DNA of 64,000 bases. It comes from Clostridium bowmanii (GTDB lineage Bacteria > Bacillota > Clostridia > Clostridiales > Clostridiaceae). Made by a program: the position numbers and the translations under genes. Shown piece by piece: positions 1-10,894 of this stretch (its first letter is position 1; each line of letters starts with the position of its first letter). The notes under the pieces were generated by a model, which saw only the letters and a program-made list of their open reading frames with translations, was not told the origin of the DNA and searched no databases. The DNA lies in NCBI RefSeq assembly GCF_018861315.1, contig NZ_JAHLDL010000009.1, forward strand, positions 62,001-126,000, given 5' to 3'.

Positions 1-1652
1 CAAGTAGCTTCAACCATTTTTATTTTTGCATTTTTATTAGATTCATCTTCTAAATTAGCTATATTATGCTGATTATAGAATTTATTAAAAGCCTTAGCTA
101 CCTCAATAACGTATCTTGTAACCATAGATGGTTCTAATTTATCAATGGCATACATAATTGAGTTTTGGAACCCTTCTAGCTGCTTTACTAGCTCAAATTC
201 TTCTTTAGAATCTAATTTATTGTAATCAAGCTCTACATTTGATTGAACTCCCTTATTATTCTCTTCAACTTTTCTTAATATACTCTTTGCTCTTGCATAA
301 GTATATTGAACATAAGGACCTGTTTCTCCCTCAAAACTAAGCATTTCTTCCCAATTAAACACAATATCTCTTTCTCTATGATTTTTTAAATAAGTAAATA
401 TAATTGCTCCTATTCCCACTTTTTTAGCTACATCTTCTTTATTCTCCAGTTCAGGATTTTTTTCATTTATTATTTCAAGAGTTTTCGCCACCGCTTCACT
501 TAATAACTCATCTAAGAAAATAACATCACCTTTTCTTGTAGATAATTTTTTATCTGCAAATCTTACTGTACCAAAAGGTACATGCACGCAATCATCTGCC
601 CACTTATTGCCCATTAGTTTTAGGGTAGTAAATACTTGCTTAAAATGAAGAGCTTGATCTTTTCCAACTACGTAAATGTTTTTATAAAAATCATAAGTCT
701 TCTTTCTATAAGTTGCTGCAGCTAAATCACGAGTTGCATAAATTGTAGCTCCATCTGATTTTTTAATTATGCAAGGTGGTATGTTGTACTCATCTAGCAT
801 TACAACCTTAGCTCCATTGCTTTCTACAAGTAAGCCCTTTGCATCTATATCTTCAATCACATCTTTCATTTTGTCACAATAAAAACTTTCGCCCGCATAA
901 GAATCAAATTTAACATTTAGTGTTTCATAAAGCTTCTTAAACTCCACTAGGCTTAAGTCTCTAAATTTAGTCCAAAGTGCAACTTCCTCTGCGCAGCCGT
1001 CTTCTAGTCTTTTGAAATACATTTTTGCTTCTTCATTGAGTGCTGGGTCAATTTCAGCCTCTTCATGGAATTTAACATAAATTCTTAATAATTCTTTAAT
1101 AGGATCTTTTAATAGGGTTTCCTCATCTACCCAGTTTTTATAAGCATAGATAAGCTTACCAAATTGTGTTCCCCAATCACCAAGATGATTGATGCCAGTA
1201 CAATTGTATCCTTCAAAAGAAAGTATCTTATATAAAGAGCTACCGATAACTGTAGTGAAAAGATGTCCTACATGAAATGGCTTTGCTATATTAGGTGATG
1301 AATACTCTACTACTATATTCTTACCTTCACCCATTTTAGAAGAACCATAGTTGTCTCCATCTTTTAATATCTTTTCTACAGTATTTTTAATAAATACTCC
1401 TTTGTCTAAAAAGAAGTTTACGTAAGGACCGTAACATTCTATTTTCTCAAAACCTTCGTTCTCAATTTTTTCTTTTAAGTCATTAGCTATTGCATTAGGT
1501 GCTTTTTTCATGATTTTTGCTAATTGAAAACAAGGAAAAGCGAATTCTCCCATTTCAGGTCTTGGTGGTATTTCTATTAAATTCTCTATTGTTTCTATAT
1601 CTAAATCCACCAATTGTTTAATTCTTTGTGCCACTATTTTTTTATAATCCAT
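1..1652 (-). CDS. argS: Arginyl-tRNA synthetase, C-terminal end cut by the window edge
   Basis: Class I aminoacyl-tRNA synthetase that charges tRNA-Arg in the cytoplasm. About 550 residues are visible, against roughly 560 usual for the family, so only the last few residues lie outside the left edge. The reverse-strand translation begins [13 protein letters not shown] and contains the HIGH signature as PFHVGH, the variant KMSKS loop as KLSTRKGD, and the anticodon-binding segment [14 protein letters not shown]. The ATG at 1650-1652 follows an AGGGA ribosome site. The gene lies alone behind a T-box leader, so uncharged tRNA should control it. Identity is certain; the C-terminus cannot be checked. 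Confidence 0.97.
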   Translation of the reverse strand, partial: MDYKKIVAQRIKQLVDLDIETIENLIEIPPRPEMGEFAFPCFQLAKIMKKAPNAIANDLKEKIENEGFEKIECYGPYVNFFLDKGVFIKNTVEKILKDGDNYGSSKMGEGKNIVVEYSSPNIAKPFHVGHLFTTVIGSSLYKILSFEGYNCTGINHLGDWGTQFGKLIYAYKNWVDEETLLKDPIKELLRIYVKFHEEAEIDPALNEEAKMYFKRLEDGCAEEVALWTKFRDLSLVEFKKLYETLNVKFDSYAGESFYCDKMKDVIEDIDAKGLLVESNGAKVVMLDEYNIPPCIIKKSDGATIYATRDLAAATYRKKTYDFYKNIYVVGKDQALHFKQVFTTLKLMGNKWADDCVHVPFGTVRFADKKLSTRKGDVIFLDELLSEAVAKTLEIINEKNPELENKEDVAKKVGIGAIIFTYLKNHRERDIVFNWEEMLSFEGETGPYVQYTYARAKSILRKVEENNKGVQSNVELDYNKLDSKEEFELVKQLEGFQNSIMYAIDKLEPSMVTRYVIEVAKAFNKFYNQHNIANLEDESNKNAKIKMVEAT

Positions 1653-1728
1653 AAAAAATCCCTCCTATATACGTTTGAGGTACATAACTATTATCAATTG
1701 TTATGCCTCCTATACATTTTAATATAAC

Positions 1729-2011
1729 AAAAAACCCATCTCTAAATAAAGAGACGGGTTATATTTCCGCGGTACCACTCTAGTTGACTATAAAGTCCAC
1801 TCAATATTTTAACGCTATTAGCGGCATACCCTATAAGAGTCAAAAGTCGTCTCTTCTAACTAGTTCAAGCAGCTTCTCCAAGGTTCTTTTCCTAAAATTA
1901 ATGAATTAATTTCGTCAAATAGTTACCCATTTAACTTCATATCCCTTACAAGGCTTACACCATCCCCTTGCTCGCTTTAAGAATAATAAGAAAGTACTGT
2001 CCTCTTCACAG
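1729..2011 (-). promoter_or_regulatory. T-box riboswitch leader of argS
   Basis: The leader carries the T-box core GAGTGGTACCGCGG (1767-1780), which pairs with the acceptor end of uncharged tRNA. It is followed by a terminator with AACCCGTCTC and GAGATGGGTT arms and a T run (1729-1760). Further upstream are AGAGGACAGTA and GGATGGTGTAAGC, which match the AGTA and GNUG parts of Stem I. In this family, binding of uncharged tRNA opens the terminator and allows synthetase transcription. I could not place the specifier codon with confidence; arginine is inferred from the gene that follows. Confidence 0.93.
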
Positions 2012-2048
2012 AATTTATTTATTATATATTTACTTTATAATACACTAT

Positions 2049-2078
2049 ATTATATTACCATTAATGTATTGTTGTCAA
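2049..2078 (-). promoter_or_regulatory. Sigma-A-type promoter of the argS T-box transcript
   Basis: A consensus TTGACA -35 (2073-2078) and a TATAAT -10 (2049-2054) are separated by 18 bp on the minus strand. They sit just upstream of the T-box leader. The -35 overlaps the last codons of the preceding thioredoxin-fold gene, so argS is separately transcribed although the intergenic space is small. Confidence 0.75.
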
Positions 2079-4132
2079 CTAATATTCTGTGAAAATTTTT
2101 GTAAATCAATAATGGGCTCTTTACAATTAAAATTCTCACAAATATAAGCAGTAGTTTTCCCCTGCAAGGGTTTATGTGTTTTTATTTCAGAATTTATAGA
2201 ATTTAAACTTTCATCACCAGTATTTAACACTACTGTAGCAAAAGGTAGGTAAGTGCTATTAATTTCTTTAATCATAGCTTTAGTTTCTTCATCTTCCTCT
2301 TGTCCGGAAATTATAATGTCCTTACCTGGTACCATACTATATAATAGTGCAGTCATAAAATAAGCATGAGCACTTTCAATAGTTTTAACCTTTGAAGCAA
2401 AAACTTCAAATTGACCATATGCCTCTTTTTCTAATTCACTATTAGCAGTTAATCTAGCAAGTCTTAACATATTCAAAGTAGCCACTGAGTTACCTGAAGG
2501 CACTGCACCATCGTATATATCTTTAGGCCTCACTATTAGCTTCTCTCCATCAATTCCATATAAAAACAATCCACCTTGATCTTCATCTTTAAACAGCTTA
2601 AGCATATCTTCATTAAGTTCTAATGCTTTACTTAAATATTTTACATTAAAAGTTGTTTCATATAGTTCAATTAGAGCATGAACTGTAAACGCATAATCCT
2701 CTAAATAACCTAAGTGTGCTATTTCACCTTCCCTGTATCTGGCCATCAATCTTCCTTTTTCATTAATCATGTTACTTAAGATAAAATCCATAGCCTTTTC
2801 TGCCTGCTGAATATAGCTACTATTATCAAAAATCCTTCCTCCATAAGCGAGTGCCGCAATCATAAGTCCATTCCATGAGGTTAATACCTTATCATCCTTG
2901 TAAGGGTGAATTCTTCGCTCTCTATACTCAAAAAGTCTTTGTCTCATTTTTTCTAGTTTTTCTTGCAAATCTTCATTTTTAGAACTACTATCCATACCTA
3001 TTAGATTGGGGATATTCCTACCTTCAAAATTTCCTTTTCCAGTTATGTTGTAATGCTCACAATAGGTTTTATAAAATTGTTCACCTAAAACTAAGGCCAC
3101 TTCTTTTAATGTTAGCAAATAAAATTTACCTTCTTCACCTTCACTATCTGCATCTTCCGCGGAATAAAAAGCTCCTTCTGGTGAGGTCATATCCCTTGCT
3201 ATATAAGTAAATATTTTCTCAGCAACTTCTTTGTAGAATACATTGCCTGTAGCTTCAAATGCCTCCACATATACAGCAGATAAAAGTGCATTATCATATA
3301 ACATTTTCTCAAAGTGAGGTACTAACCATTTCTCATCTGTGGAGTACCTTGAAAAACCAAAGCCAATATGATCAAAAATCCCACCCGCGTGCATTGCTTC
3401 CAGTGTTTTTTCTACTATTTCTAAGGCTTTAGGCTCTTTATAGTTTTTCCAATATCTTAATAAAAATTTCAAATTATGTGGTGAAGGAAATTTTGGAGAA
3501 GAACCAAACCCTCCGTAATTCATATCGAATACACTTTTGAAGCTATTATATGCATTATGTATCTCTTCTTCACCCATTTGCTCCCTATTAACCCTAGTAT
3601 TCATTCCTTTTATATGCTCTACTATTGTTTCACTAGATTTTACAATATCCTCTCTTTTATCATTCCACTGCTCTGCAATAGAATTTAGCACATCCATTAT
3701 CCCTGGCATTCCATATTTACTTTCTACAGGGAAATATGTACCTGCATAGAATGGTTGTTTATCTGGGGTCATAAAAATCGTTAAGGGCCATCCGCCACTT
3801 CCTGTTAAGGCTTGGCATACCGTCATATAAATACTATCTATATCTGGCCGTTCTTCACGATCCACCTTTATAGCAACAAAATACTTGTTTAAAATAGCTG
3901 CTACAGCTTCATTTTCAAAGGATTCCTTCTCCATGACATGACACCAATGGCACGTAGAATAGCCGATTGAAAGGAATATTGGCTTATCTTCTGCTTTTGC
4001 CTGTGCAAAGGCTTCTTCTCCCCAAGGATTCCAATTTACTGGGTTATATGCATGTTGCAGAAGGTATGGACTCTTTTCATTAATTAGTTTGTTTGGTATT
4101 CTGTTTTGATTAATAGTATCGAATTTAGTCAT
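2075..4132 (-). CDS. yyaL: YyaL-type thioredoxin-domain protein (DUF255 / spermatogenesis-associated protein 20 family)
   Basis: Soluble protein of about 685 residues, the usual size for the family. The N-terminal DUF255 thioredoxin-like domain (residues about 10-170) carries the CHWC active-site motif near residues 61-64, within [14 protein letters not shown]. The rest is an alpha/alpha-barrel of the six-hairpin glycosidase type. The biochemical role of this widespread family is poorly defined; a redox or sugar-epimerase-like function has been suggested. I prefer the ATG at 4130-4132, which has AGGAG 11 nt upstream. An in-frame TTG at 4153 would place that ribosome site inside the coding sequence. 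Confidence 0.9.
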   Translation of the reverse strand: MTKFDTINQNRIPNKLINEKSPYLLQHAYNPVNWNPWGEEAFAQAKAEDKPIFLSIGYSTCHWCHVMEKESFENEAVAAILNKYFVAIKVDREERPDIDSIYMTVCQALTGSGGWPLTIFMTPDKQPFYAGTYFPVESKYGMPGIMDVLNSIAEQWNDKREDIVKSSETIVEHIKGMNTRVNREQMGEEEIHNAYNSFKSVFDMNYGGFGSSPKFPSPHNLKFLLRYWKNYKEPKALEIVEKTLEAMHAGGIFDHIGFGFSRYSTDEKWLVPHFEKMLYDNALLSAVYVEAFEATGNVFYKEVAEKIFTYIARDMTSPEGAFYSAEDADSEGEEGKFYLLTLKEVALVLGEQFYKTYCEHYNITGKGNFEGRNIPNLIGMDSSSKNEDLQEKLEKMRQRLFEYRERRIHPYKDDKVLTSWNGLMIAALAYGGRIFDNSSYIQQAEKAMDFILSNMINEKGRLMARYREGEIAHLGYLEDYAFTVHALIELYETTFNVKYLSKALELNEDMLKLFKDEDQGGLFLYGIDGEKLIVRPKDIYDGAVPSGNSVATLNMLRLARLTANSELEKEAYGQFEVFASKVKTIESAHAYFMTALLYSMVPGKDIIISGQEEDEETKAMIKEINSTYLPFATVVLNTGDESLNSINSEIKTHKPLQGKTTAYICENFNCKEPIIDLQKFSQNIS

Positions 4133-4305
4133 AGCTACAACAACTCCTATCAAATATGTATTAATGGTATTATACCCAAGGTGACTGTTTTAAGTCCTTT
4201 AAGCACAGAAAATAAAGACGTAACATAACCTTATTACTTCTTCATATGTGCCATAAATTTGTAAATGGGATGCTACATCATATAAGATGATTGCGAAACT
4301 TATGC

Positions 4306-4521
4306 TTATAATTTGCAGTCGTATAAATCAATAATTATTTTATGACACTTTGTACACCTAAAACACTTAACTATTCTACTGCAACTTAACACTTCCCCAC
4401 CGAAAACAGTGTATTTCTCTTTTAGCCCCGCATTTGCGTCGTGCCATTTAAATGAGTACCTTCCACCATCAATAAAGCCTACTTTCATCTTTTCTTTGCA
4501 GTATGGACATTCCAACTTCAT
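4306..4521 (-). CDS. Small zinc-ribbon protein (DUF6487-like)
   Basis: About 71 residues starting MKLECPYCKEKMKVG. Two cysteine pairs, CPYC near the start and CFRCTKC near residue 56, form a probable treble-clef or zinc-ribbon site. The motif GGRYSFKW between them is typical of small clostridial proteins of the DUF6487 type; I cannot verify that family assignment. The start is uncertain: ATG at 4521 has a GGGGG tract only 2 nt away, and an in-frame TTG lies 9 nt upstream. Function unknown, probably cytoplasmic. Confidence 0.7.
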   Translation of the reverse strand: MKLECPYCKEKMKVGFIDGGRYSFKWHDANAGLKEKYTVFGGEVLSCSRIVKCFRCTKCHKIIIDLYDCKL

Positions 4522-4630
4522 TACCCCCAATCACTTATTGGTTATTTTACCATATCTTATCAATGCCTACTAACTCAGGTTTGACATAGTAGGTTATTAA
4601 TACAAATTATAAGACAATTTATAAAAATTA

Positions 4631-6994
4631 TTAGCAAATATCTGAAAGTTCTATTTGAATACTCTCAGCCTTATTTTCCATTTTATTATTTTGCAACATA
4701 TTTTCATGTATTACTCTTTTGGTAGGTAATACAACAGTAAATCTACTCCCGTTGCCTAATTCACTTTCAACGTATATGCTTCCACCATGTAATTCTACAA
4801 TTGACTTAACTATACTTAATCCGATGCCAGTACCTTCTGCATTTCTTGATAGGGATTTATCCACCTGTTTAAATCTATCAAATATCATAGCTAAGTATTT
4901 ATCTTCAATACCAATACCATTATCTTTTACTGATATTTCAACAAATTCACACTTATTCTTGATAGATACAAATATTTCATCACCTTCATCTGAGAACTTT
5001 ATCGCATTTGATATAAGATTTAATACTATTCTCTCTATCTTTTCTGGGTCACAAGCAATAATTTTTTCTTCTGTATCAGTATCAAAAACAATATTTAAGC
5101 CTTTAATTCTAGTATAATTAGTTATTGACATCACTATCTCTTCTACAACATCGACTACATTGTTATTTGATAAGTTAATGTCAAAAAATCCTGCTTCAAT
5201 TTTAGATAAATCAACTATATTATTGATAAGTTTAGATAATCTATAGGAATTTTGCTTTATTGATTCAATGTACTTAACAACTGAATCCTTTTTACTGTAA
5301 AATGAACCATCATTGCAATACATATTAAGTAATTGTGAGGTAGCAAATATAACATTTAGTGGAGTTTTAAGTTCATGAGATATGTTAGCAAAAAATTCTT
5401 CCTGCATTTGAATTACTTTTTCAAGTGCTTCATTTTTATCTCTCTCAGCAATCACTAATTTCTCTTGTTGAGCTTTAATTTCTTGTTCATTTCTTACCAT
5501 CTCTGTAATATCTCGATGAGATACTACAGCAGAAACTAAATTATGTCGTTTATTAAAAACAGGGGTAGCATTAATCTCTATAATCTTAATTATATCGGAT
5601 TGTTTAAGGATTATTCTTTCATTCCTTGCTCTTTCGCCCCTAAAGACTCGTCTTGTTGGAAGATTCTCAGGGAGTAGGATGTTATTGTCTAAATCAAAAT
5701 ATTGGTATCCATCATGAACTTCTGCTACTGATTTTCCAGTATCTATTTTAGGGTGTAGTTTACGTGCCTCAGCATTTAATAATATAACCTGACCTTCTTT
5801 ATTGTAAAATGCTAAAGCATCAGGCATATTTTCAATGATTGCCTCAAGTTGTTCCTTTTGCTCTTGAATTTTTTTAGATTGTTCTATTGTGTCAGTTATA
5901 TCATGAAAAGATGATACTATCATAGTTAAGTCATTATTATCATCATAAATCGGGATTGCGCTTGCATCCATAAAAAACTCTTTATCAAGACTTCTTATAA
6001 ATATCTTACAATTTTTTACTCTTTCACCTTTTAATGCTCTGATTCCAGGCATATTATTATGTGGTATTTCCTTGCCTTGCATATCAAAGTATTTACTGTT
6101 GTTAGGAACTTGACCTAAAGCATTTAATTCATCAGGTTTATATAATAATCTCCTTGCCTCTGAGTTTGTTAGCATATATTTACCTTTATTATCAGCAATT
6201 ATTATTCCATCAGATAAATTTTCAATTATATTACTTAGTTGTGTATTTCGTTGCAATAATTGTTGCTTTTTTCTCAACTGTTCCTTTTGATTATTAATTC
6301 TACCAAGAACCATTTCAGTAATTTCTGTAGAAGTTTCATATATATATCGCATCTTTCCGTTTTCAAAGATAGGTGTTTGAGTTGAATTCCAATAAGTTAC
6401 ACCTCTCTGAAAATTATCACATCTGAATTCTTTTATATAACTGGTCTTTTGTGATTCAAGAACGTTTCTCCAATTATCTTCAGCCTCACTTCCGACATAT
6501 CCTGTTACAATTTCTCTAATTGGCTTACCTATACTATTTCCCTCTATATTAAAAGGCGAATCCATAAAATCAAGATACAATTGATTTGCTCTAAGCATTA
6601 TTAAATCTGGCACACTGAAAACAGCAGAACCAATTATGTTATCGTTAAATGTTTGTTCTACAAAAGCGAGCTTGTCGTCAAGCCTGGATTTGAATTTTTC
6701 AATAAAAGAATATACTTTTTCATTAGTATCCGGGACATGAGAAATTACTATATCCACTTCTCTAGCTTCAAGAGACTTTGTGAATATATATGCTGAATAC
6801 TTATTGTTGATGTTAGAAAGGTGTATTTGCGAATTAATTCTTAGCATCTCTCCTATTTCCACGAGTGATTTTCCTGTCAATTCATCAATAGAAAATCTTG
6901 TAAAATCAATGAATTCTTTATTGACCTCTGATATAATGCTATCACTTGAACGAAGACATGGTTGTATAATTCCTTCATTAAAAGTACACCCCAT
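4631..6994 (-). CDS. Multi-PAS sensor histidine kinase, orphan
   Basis: Soluble kinase of about 787 residues with no clear membrane segment. An N-terminal PAS-like region and a second sensor segment are followed by two PAS domains (about 270-385 and 395-520). Then come a coiled coil, the HisKA box NISHELKTPLN (phospho-acceptor His near residue 540) and a HATPase domain with N box NLISNAIKFSD, DNGIGI and GTGIGLSIV. The ATG at 6992-6994 follows GGGGGGAT at proper spacing, better than the TTG-led extension to 7057. No response regulator is adjacent. A paralogue lies at 21682-24054, with nearly the same kinase core and the same first 230 residues but a different middle. The signal is unknown; clostridial orphan kinases of this build often feed Spo0A, which is inference here. 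Confidence 0.9.
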   Translation of the reverse strand: MGCTFNEGIIQPCLRSSDSIISEVNKEFIDFTRFSIDELTGKSLVEIGEMLRINSQIHLSNINNKYSAYIFTKSLEAREVDIVISHVPDTNEKVYSFIEKFKSRLDDKLAFVEQTFNDNIIGSAVFSVPDLIMLRANQLYLDFMDSPFNIEGNSIGKPIREIVTGYVGSEAEDNWRNVLESQKTSYIKEFRCDNFQRGVTYWNSTQTPIFENGKMRYIYETSTEITEMVLGRINNQKEQLRKKQQLLQRNTQLSNIIENLSDGIIIADNKGKYMLTNSEARRLLYKPDELNALGQVPNNSKYFDMQGKEIPHNNMPGIRALKGERVKNCKIFIRSLDKEFFMDASAIPIYDDNNDLTMIVSSFHDITDTIEQSKKIQEQKEQLEAIIENMPDALAFYNKEGQVILLNAEARKLHPKIDTGKSVAEVHDGYQYFDLDNNILLPENLPTRRVFRGERARNERIILKQSDIIKIIEINATPVFNKRHNLVSAVVSHRDITEMVRNEQEIKAQQEKLVIAERDKNEALEKVIQMQEEFFANISHELKTPLNVIFATSQLLNMYCNDGSFYSKKDSVVKYIESIKQNSYRLSKLINNIVDLSKIEAGFFDINLSNNNVVDVVEEIVMSITNYTRIKGLNIVFDTDTEEKIIACDPEKIERIVLNLISNAIKFSDEGDEIFVSIKNKCEFVEISVKDNGIGIEDKYLAMIFDRFKQVDKSLSRNAEGTGIGLSIVKSIVELHGGSIYVESELGNGSRFTVVLPTKRVIHENMLQNNKMENKAESIQIELSDIC

Positions 6995-7300
6995 AATATA
7001 TCCCCCCAATGTTTTTATATAATATCGCATGGTTTTCTTCGTTATTAATAAGCACATTACAAAATAAATTCATAATATGCATTATTTCACATATTATCAC
7101 ATCTGATGGTATATATATATAACTTTCATTATTGATAATGCGACATTTATTTACATATCAAAAGACATGAATTAAAATATAAGTCGATTTATGAAATTTT
7201 TATATAAATACCCCCCTAAGTGAAGATTTATAGTTAACCCTTTACTGAAACTCCCACGCATAAATGCATGTGGTTCTTAAGTACTAAATAACTTTCTTTA

Positions 7301-7832
7301 ATGCTCTCAGTAAAACATAAAATTGTAAATGTATTTAATAATGAAAAAGCAGTTATTCCAATAGGATTTGATGAACGAGATATTATAAGGGAATCACCTC
7401 CTCTATTTGATGACATTTTTAATATAATGTTTCTGCGCCAAATGATGAAATTAAATTTTGGTCATTCTGCTATATTTTCAGCTATTTCATATATGAAAGA
7501 TGTTCATGATATATTAAAGCTTAACTATAATATTGCGGATAAATTTTATGTTATGACAACAAACTATCTATTAGGAAAAGGAGTGCTTGCAAAGCCACCA
7601 TATCTAGCCATGCCAAAACAAGTAGAAATTATTGAAGATAAAAATTACATGAGTAGAGCTAATTTTTTATCTGATAAACGCTCATTAAATACAATTGATT
7701 TACATGCTAAGCTTGCAATTATGGCTACGGACGCATTTGGTTTTGCAAAAAAAAGGTGGAAAATTAATGATTGAACATAAATGGATGGAAGAACCACCTC
7801 AAATGGAAGACAGAAATCAGCTTGTAAAATAA
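7301..7832 (+). pseudogene. Decayed DUF3231 protein gene
   Basis: The first 157 codons resemble the N-terminal half of DUF3231 proteins (IPIGFDERDI, LLGKGVLAKPPYLAMP), which are normally around 330 residues with two similar halves. At an A8 run near 7746-7753 the frame ends. The next frame encodes GGKLMIEHKWMEEPPQ and DRNQLVK followed by a stop at 7830-7832, which is the normal C-terminal end of the family. The sequence between the two matching parts is too short, so an internal deletion joined the first half to the tail and a frameshift followed. No ribosome site precedes the ATG at 7301. I treat this as non-functional. Confidence 0.7.
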
Positions 7833-7875
7833 GGTATTGGCAAAAGGCATTCTATATAATAAACATTATATAGTA

Positions 7876-7920
7876 CAAAAGAGAGAATATCTAAAAAAGT
7901 TTAGATAATTCTCTCTTTTG
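7876..7920. terminator. Bidirectional hairpin terminator
   Basis: A long stem with arms AAAAGAGAGAAT and ATTCTCTCTTTT, with TCTAAA/TTTAGA continuing it inward and T runs available on both strands. It separates the decayed plus-strand gene from the convergent receptor fusion gene. Confidence 0.85.
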
Positions 7921-7941
7921 TTATGGGAATGTAGCTGCATA

Positions 7942-10407
7942 TTATTCTTTAACAATATCTTCAAATCTTACCATTCCTAAAGGATTTAGCCTTGCACCAA
8001 ATACACCAGTATTAGTAGCTATTGCAACTTGAGGATGATATAGAGAAATCCATGGATATTCGTCAACAATTTTCTTTTGAATTTCTTGGTACTTATTAAT
8101 ACGCTTAAGTGGATTTAATATTTCTTTAGCAGTATTCATCATTTCTAAAACAGCCTCATTATTATATCCAGTAAAATCAGTATAATTTGTCACATTAAAA
8201 TTAGGTTGAAGAAAATTATCAGGGTCGCCAGTATCCGCAATCCATCTACTTATAAACAAATCACTGTTAGTTATATTTTCAAAGTATTTATCTGAAGGAA
8301 CCTTTTGAACTATACAGTCTATCCCTACTTTATTTAAATCTTCAAGAACATATTGAGCAATCTTATTGAATACAGTGTCACTATCACCTTCCCTTATAAG
8401 TAGCTTAAGCTTTTGCGATGAGCCTACTCCTTTTTTAGATAAAAGATTTTTTAGCATACTAGGATTGTAATCAAAAATAGGCAAATAATTATTATCTATT
8501 ATGCTAGGCGGAAAAGGTCCCCTTGATTCAATAGCCATTCCTCCTAAAATTTCGCTTATAATTCTTTTCCTATCAATAGAATGATTTAATGCTCTTCTTA
8601 TATCCTGGTCTTTAACAAGCTCTGAATTGCTTTTTAAATTAAAACCAACATAGTAAGTTCCCATAACATCTTTCATTTTAATAGTTGAAGATTTAGAATT
8701 TTTAAGGCTTTCCATAAGACTTTTATTATCTACAGTAATAAAATCATAATCCTTATTTAAAAATTTTTCTGCTGCATTTTTAGGATTAAACTCAATTTGA
8801 ACTTTATCTGCATAGGGATCACCACCGTAGTAATCCTTAAAAGCTGTTAGAGTACAACCGTCAGTTCGTATTTCTTCTATAATGAATGGACCACAGCCAA
8901 CGATCTCGCCTTTTTCTATTTCTTCTTTAGCAATAATAGAGCAACAGTATTGTCCAAGATTAAGTAAAAACCCTGTATACGGAACTGTAAGTTTTAAAGA
9001 CAGTCTATATTTATCTAATACTGTTATTCCAATAACTTCTTTAGCATTGCCTCTTAAATACTGAGTAGCACCTTCTATATTTTCAAGAAACCAACTATTT
9101 GGTGATTTACATTTTGGGCTTAAAATTCTTTCATATGTATATTTAATATCACTGGCTGTCACTTCGCGCCCGTTATGAAATCTTGCACCTTTTCTTAAAT
9201 TAAAGACCCAAGTTAGATGGTCCTCTTCTACATACCAGCTTTTTGCTATTCCGGGAGAAACATCACCTGATGAACCAATTGTAAGTAAGGCTGCATGAGC
9301 ATTTACGATTACTTGTCCACTCTCTTGATCTATTGCAAGACATGGATCAAATCCAAGCGGAGCACCATATAAACAGGTCCTTAGAATTGTTTCTTCTTTT
9401 GCCTCTGATGGAACTTCCTTAATCAATTTATCAGATATGTATAATAAATCTTCTGAAACCTCTGTTAAAATGTTAAGAGATGTTTTTGTATATTGAGTGT
9501 TTAAAGAAGCTGATTCTACAATTGATAATAATTTCACTGAAGTATGGTTCATTTCTTCTGTGGAGCTCATAACATCCTCTAAATTTTGAGTTTGATTTAC
9601 TAGCGCTAAGTTTATCTCTGCTGTTACGTTAGTGCTAGTTTGAACTGCTTTTATAATGTTTTGGAAAACCTGCATAGTGTTCTTAGCTATTTCACTTCCT
9701 TCTTTTACTTTTACAGTTGTCTTATCCATAGCATTAATAGTATGTTTTATACTATCGTTTATCTCATTTATTGTCTTAGAAATAAATCCAGCAGATTCTA
9801 CACTTCGTTCTGCCAATTTCTTAACTTCTTGTGCAACCACTGTAAACCCTCTTCCCGCTTCCCCGGCCCTTGCGGCTTCAATAGATGCATTTAAAGAAAG
9901 GAGATTTGTATGATTAGCGATATCTTTAATAATATTTAGCATTTCATTAATATGTGCTGATTTTGTGTTAAGATCTATAACAACTGTTTTTGCGTCGTCC
10001 ACAGATTGTTCTATGTCAGTCATCGCTTTAATAGAGTTATCTACAGCCCTACGTCCTTCTTGTGCTATTTCCATGGTTTGTTCTGATATTTGTTTTGAAT
10101 TTTCGGTACTCGCAAGTACCTCCTCAGCTAATGCAGAATAATTAGTAATCTCATTTACCAATTTTTCAATTGAATCCATCTGTACTACTACATATTGATT
10201 GATATTGTCTGTAATACCAATTAAGTTTTCTGTGGCGAAACCAGTTTCATCAATTTTGTTATTTAATTTATTTACAATACATTTTTGGTTGTGTTTCAAA
10301 AGTGCTAGTTTATTTTGAGATGTGGGATGTTTATCGTTGTCATACTTTGTATTGTTTTCGTCGATAATATCAATAGAGCTTGATTTCGTTCTCTTCCAAT
10401 TCAGCAT
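7942..10407 (-). CDS. Soluble chemoreceptor signalling domain fused to a family 5 (peptide/dipeptide) solute-binding domain
   Basis: Fusion of 821 residues. Residues about 60-335 form a methyl-accepting chemotaxis coiled coil. Its conserved hairpin tip is at about 165-200 ([17 protein letters not shown], then [16 protein letters not shown]) and contacts CheA/CheW in this family. Residues about 342-815 are an SBP_bac_5 domain with the signature [14 protein letters not shown], then [14 protein letters not shown] and a C-terminal [11 protein letters not shown] segment. No signal peptide, lipobox or membrane helix is present, so both halves should be cytoplasmic. A ligand-binding domain of this family inside the cell has a precedent in the regulator SgrR. 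The ATG follows AGGGGGAT at good spacing. The gene is monocistronic, with a terminator at 7876-7920. It probably senses a cytosolic peptide or sugar-like ligand and signals to the chemotaxis array. Confidence 0.9.
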   Translation of the reverse strand: MLNWKRTKSSSIDIIDENNTKYDNDKHPTSQNKLALLKHNQKCIVNKLNNKIDETGFATENLIGITDNINQYVVVQMDSIEKLVNEITNYSALAEEVLASTENSKQISEQTMEIAQEGRRAVDNSIKAMTDIEQSVDDAKTVVIDLNTKSAHINEMLNIIKDIANHTNLLSLNASIEAARAGEAGRGFTVVAQEVKKLAERSVESAGFISKTINEINDSIKHTINAMDKTTVKVKEGSEIAKNTMQVFQNIIKAVQTSTNVTAEINLALVNQTQNLEDVMSSTEEMNHTSVKLLSIVESASLNTQYTKTSLNILTEVSEDLLYISDKLIKEVPSEAKEETILRTCLYGAPLGFDPCLAIDQESGQVIVNAHAALLTIGSSGDVSPGIAKSWYVEEDHLTWVFNLRKGARFHNGREVTASDIKYTYERILSPKCKSPNSWFLENIEGATQYLRGNAKEVIGITVLDKYRLSLKLTVPYTGFLLNLGQYCCSIIAKEEIEKGEIVGCGPFIIEEIRTDGCTLTAFKDYYGGDPYADKVQIEFNPKNAAEKFLNKDYDFITVDNKSLMESLKNSKSSTIKMKDVMGTYYVGFNLKSNSELVKDQDIRRALNHSIDRKRIISEILGGMAIESRGPFPPSIIDNNYLPIFDYNPSMLKNLLSKKGVGSSQKLKLLIREGDSDTVFNKIAQYVLEDLNKVGIDCIVQKVPSDKYFENITNSDLFISRWIADTGDPDNFLQPNFNVTNYTDFTGYNNEAVLEMMNTAKEILNPLKRINKYQEIQKKIVDEYPWISLYHPQVAIATNTGVFGARLNPLGMVRFEDIVKE

Positions 10408-10581
10408 ATTTATCCCCCTTGTAAAAAATGATTTATAACAATAATAATTCTATATACATTATTAGCCAAAATAATTAAAAGGTCAATATAAATATTGGAT
10501 AATTAGAAGTTTATCATCAAACTTTCGTTACTTAGTTTTCAAAATTTCCATGATACTTCTCAGCCTGCCTTCCTCCTGTAA

Positions 10582-10737
10582 TTGACCAGCATAGCTAATA
10601 ACAAATGTATTGACACAAAAATCATTAAAGAATGGCTTATGAATAATCTTGCTATGTATAATGTAGATGATATAGAAAACATTTATCTTGCTACCATAGA
10701 TTGTTTTAAAAAATTATATGTTTCTATAAAAAATTAA
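10582..10737 (+). pseudogene. Short coding-like remnant, unidentified
   Basis: An open frame of 51 codons between stops, without a convincing start, ends in KKLYVSIKN. Its composition (IIKEWLMNNLAMYN, VDDIENIYLATIDCF) looks like a helical protein C-terminus. I do not recognise the family. It lies in the 487-bp gap between the receptor fusion and the beta-helix gene; apart from a weak stem near 10744-10790 I see nothing else there. Confidence 0.3.
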
Positions 10738-10894
10738 AACATCCAATAAAAATACATATAAAAACATACAATATAAGATGTTTTTTATTGAATGATCTAA
10801 TTAGCCCTAGCGCCTCTAATGGCTTAAGCTTCGTTGTATTGAATTTTAAGTTTATTATAAGCATTGACTAATTATTATTGCTAAATTATTCTTG

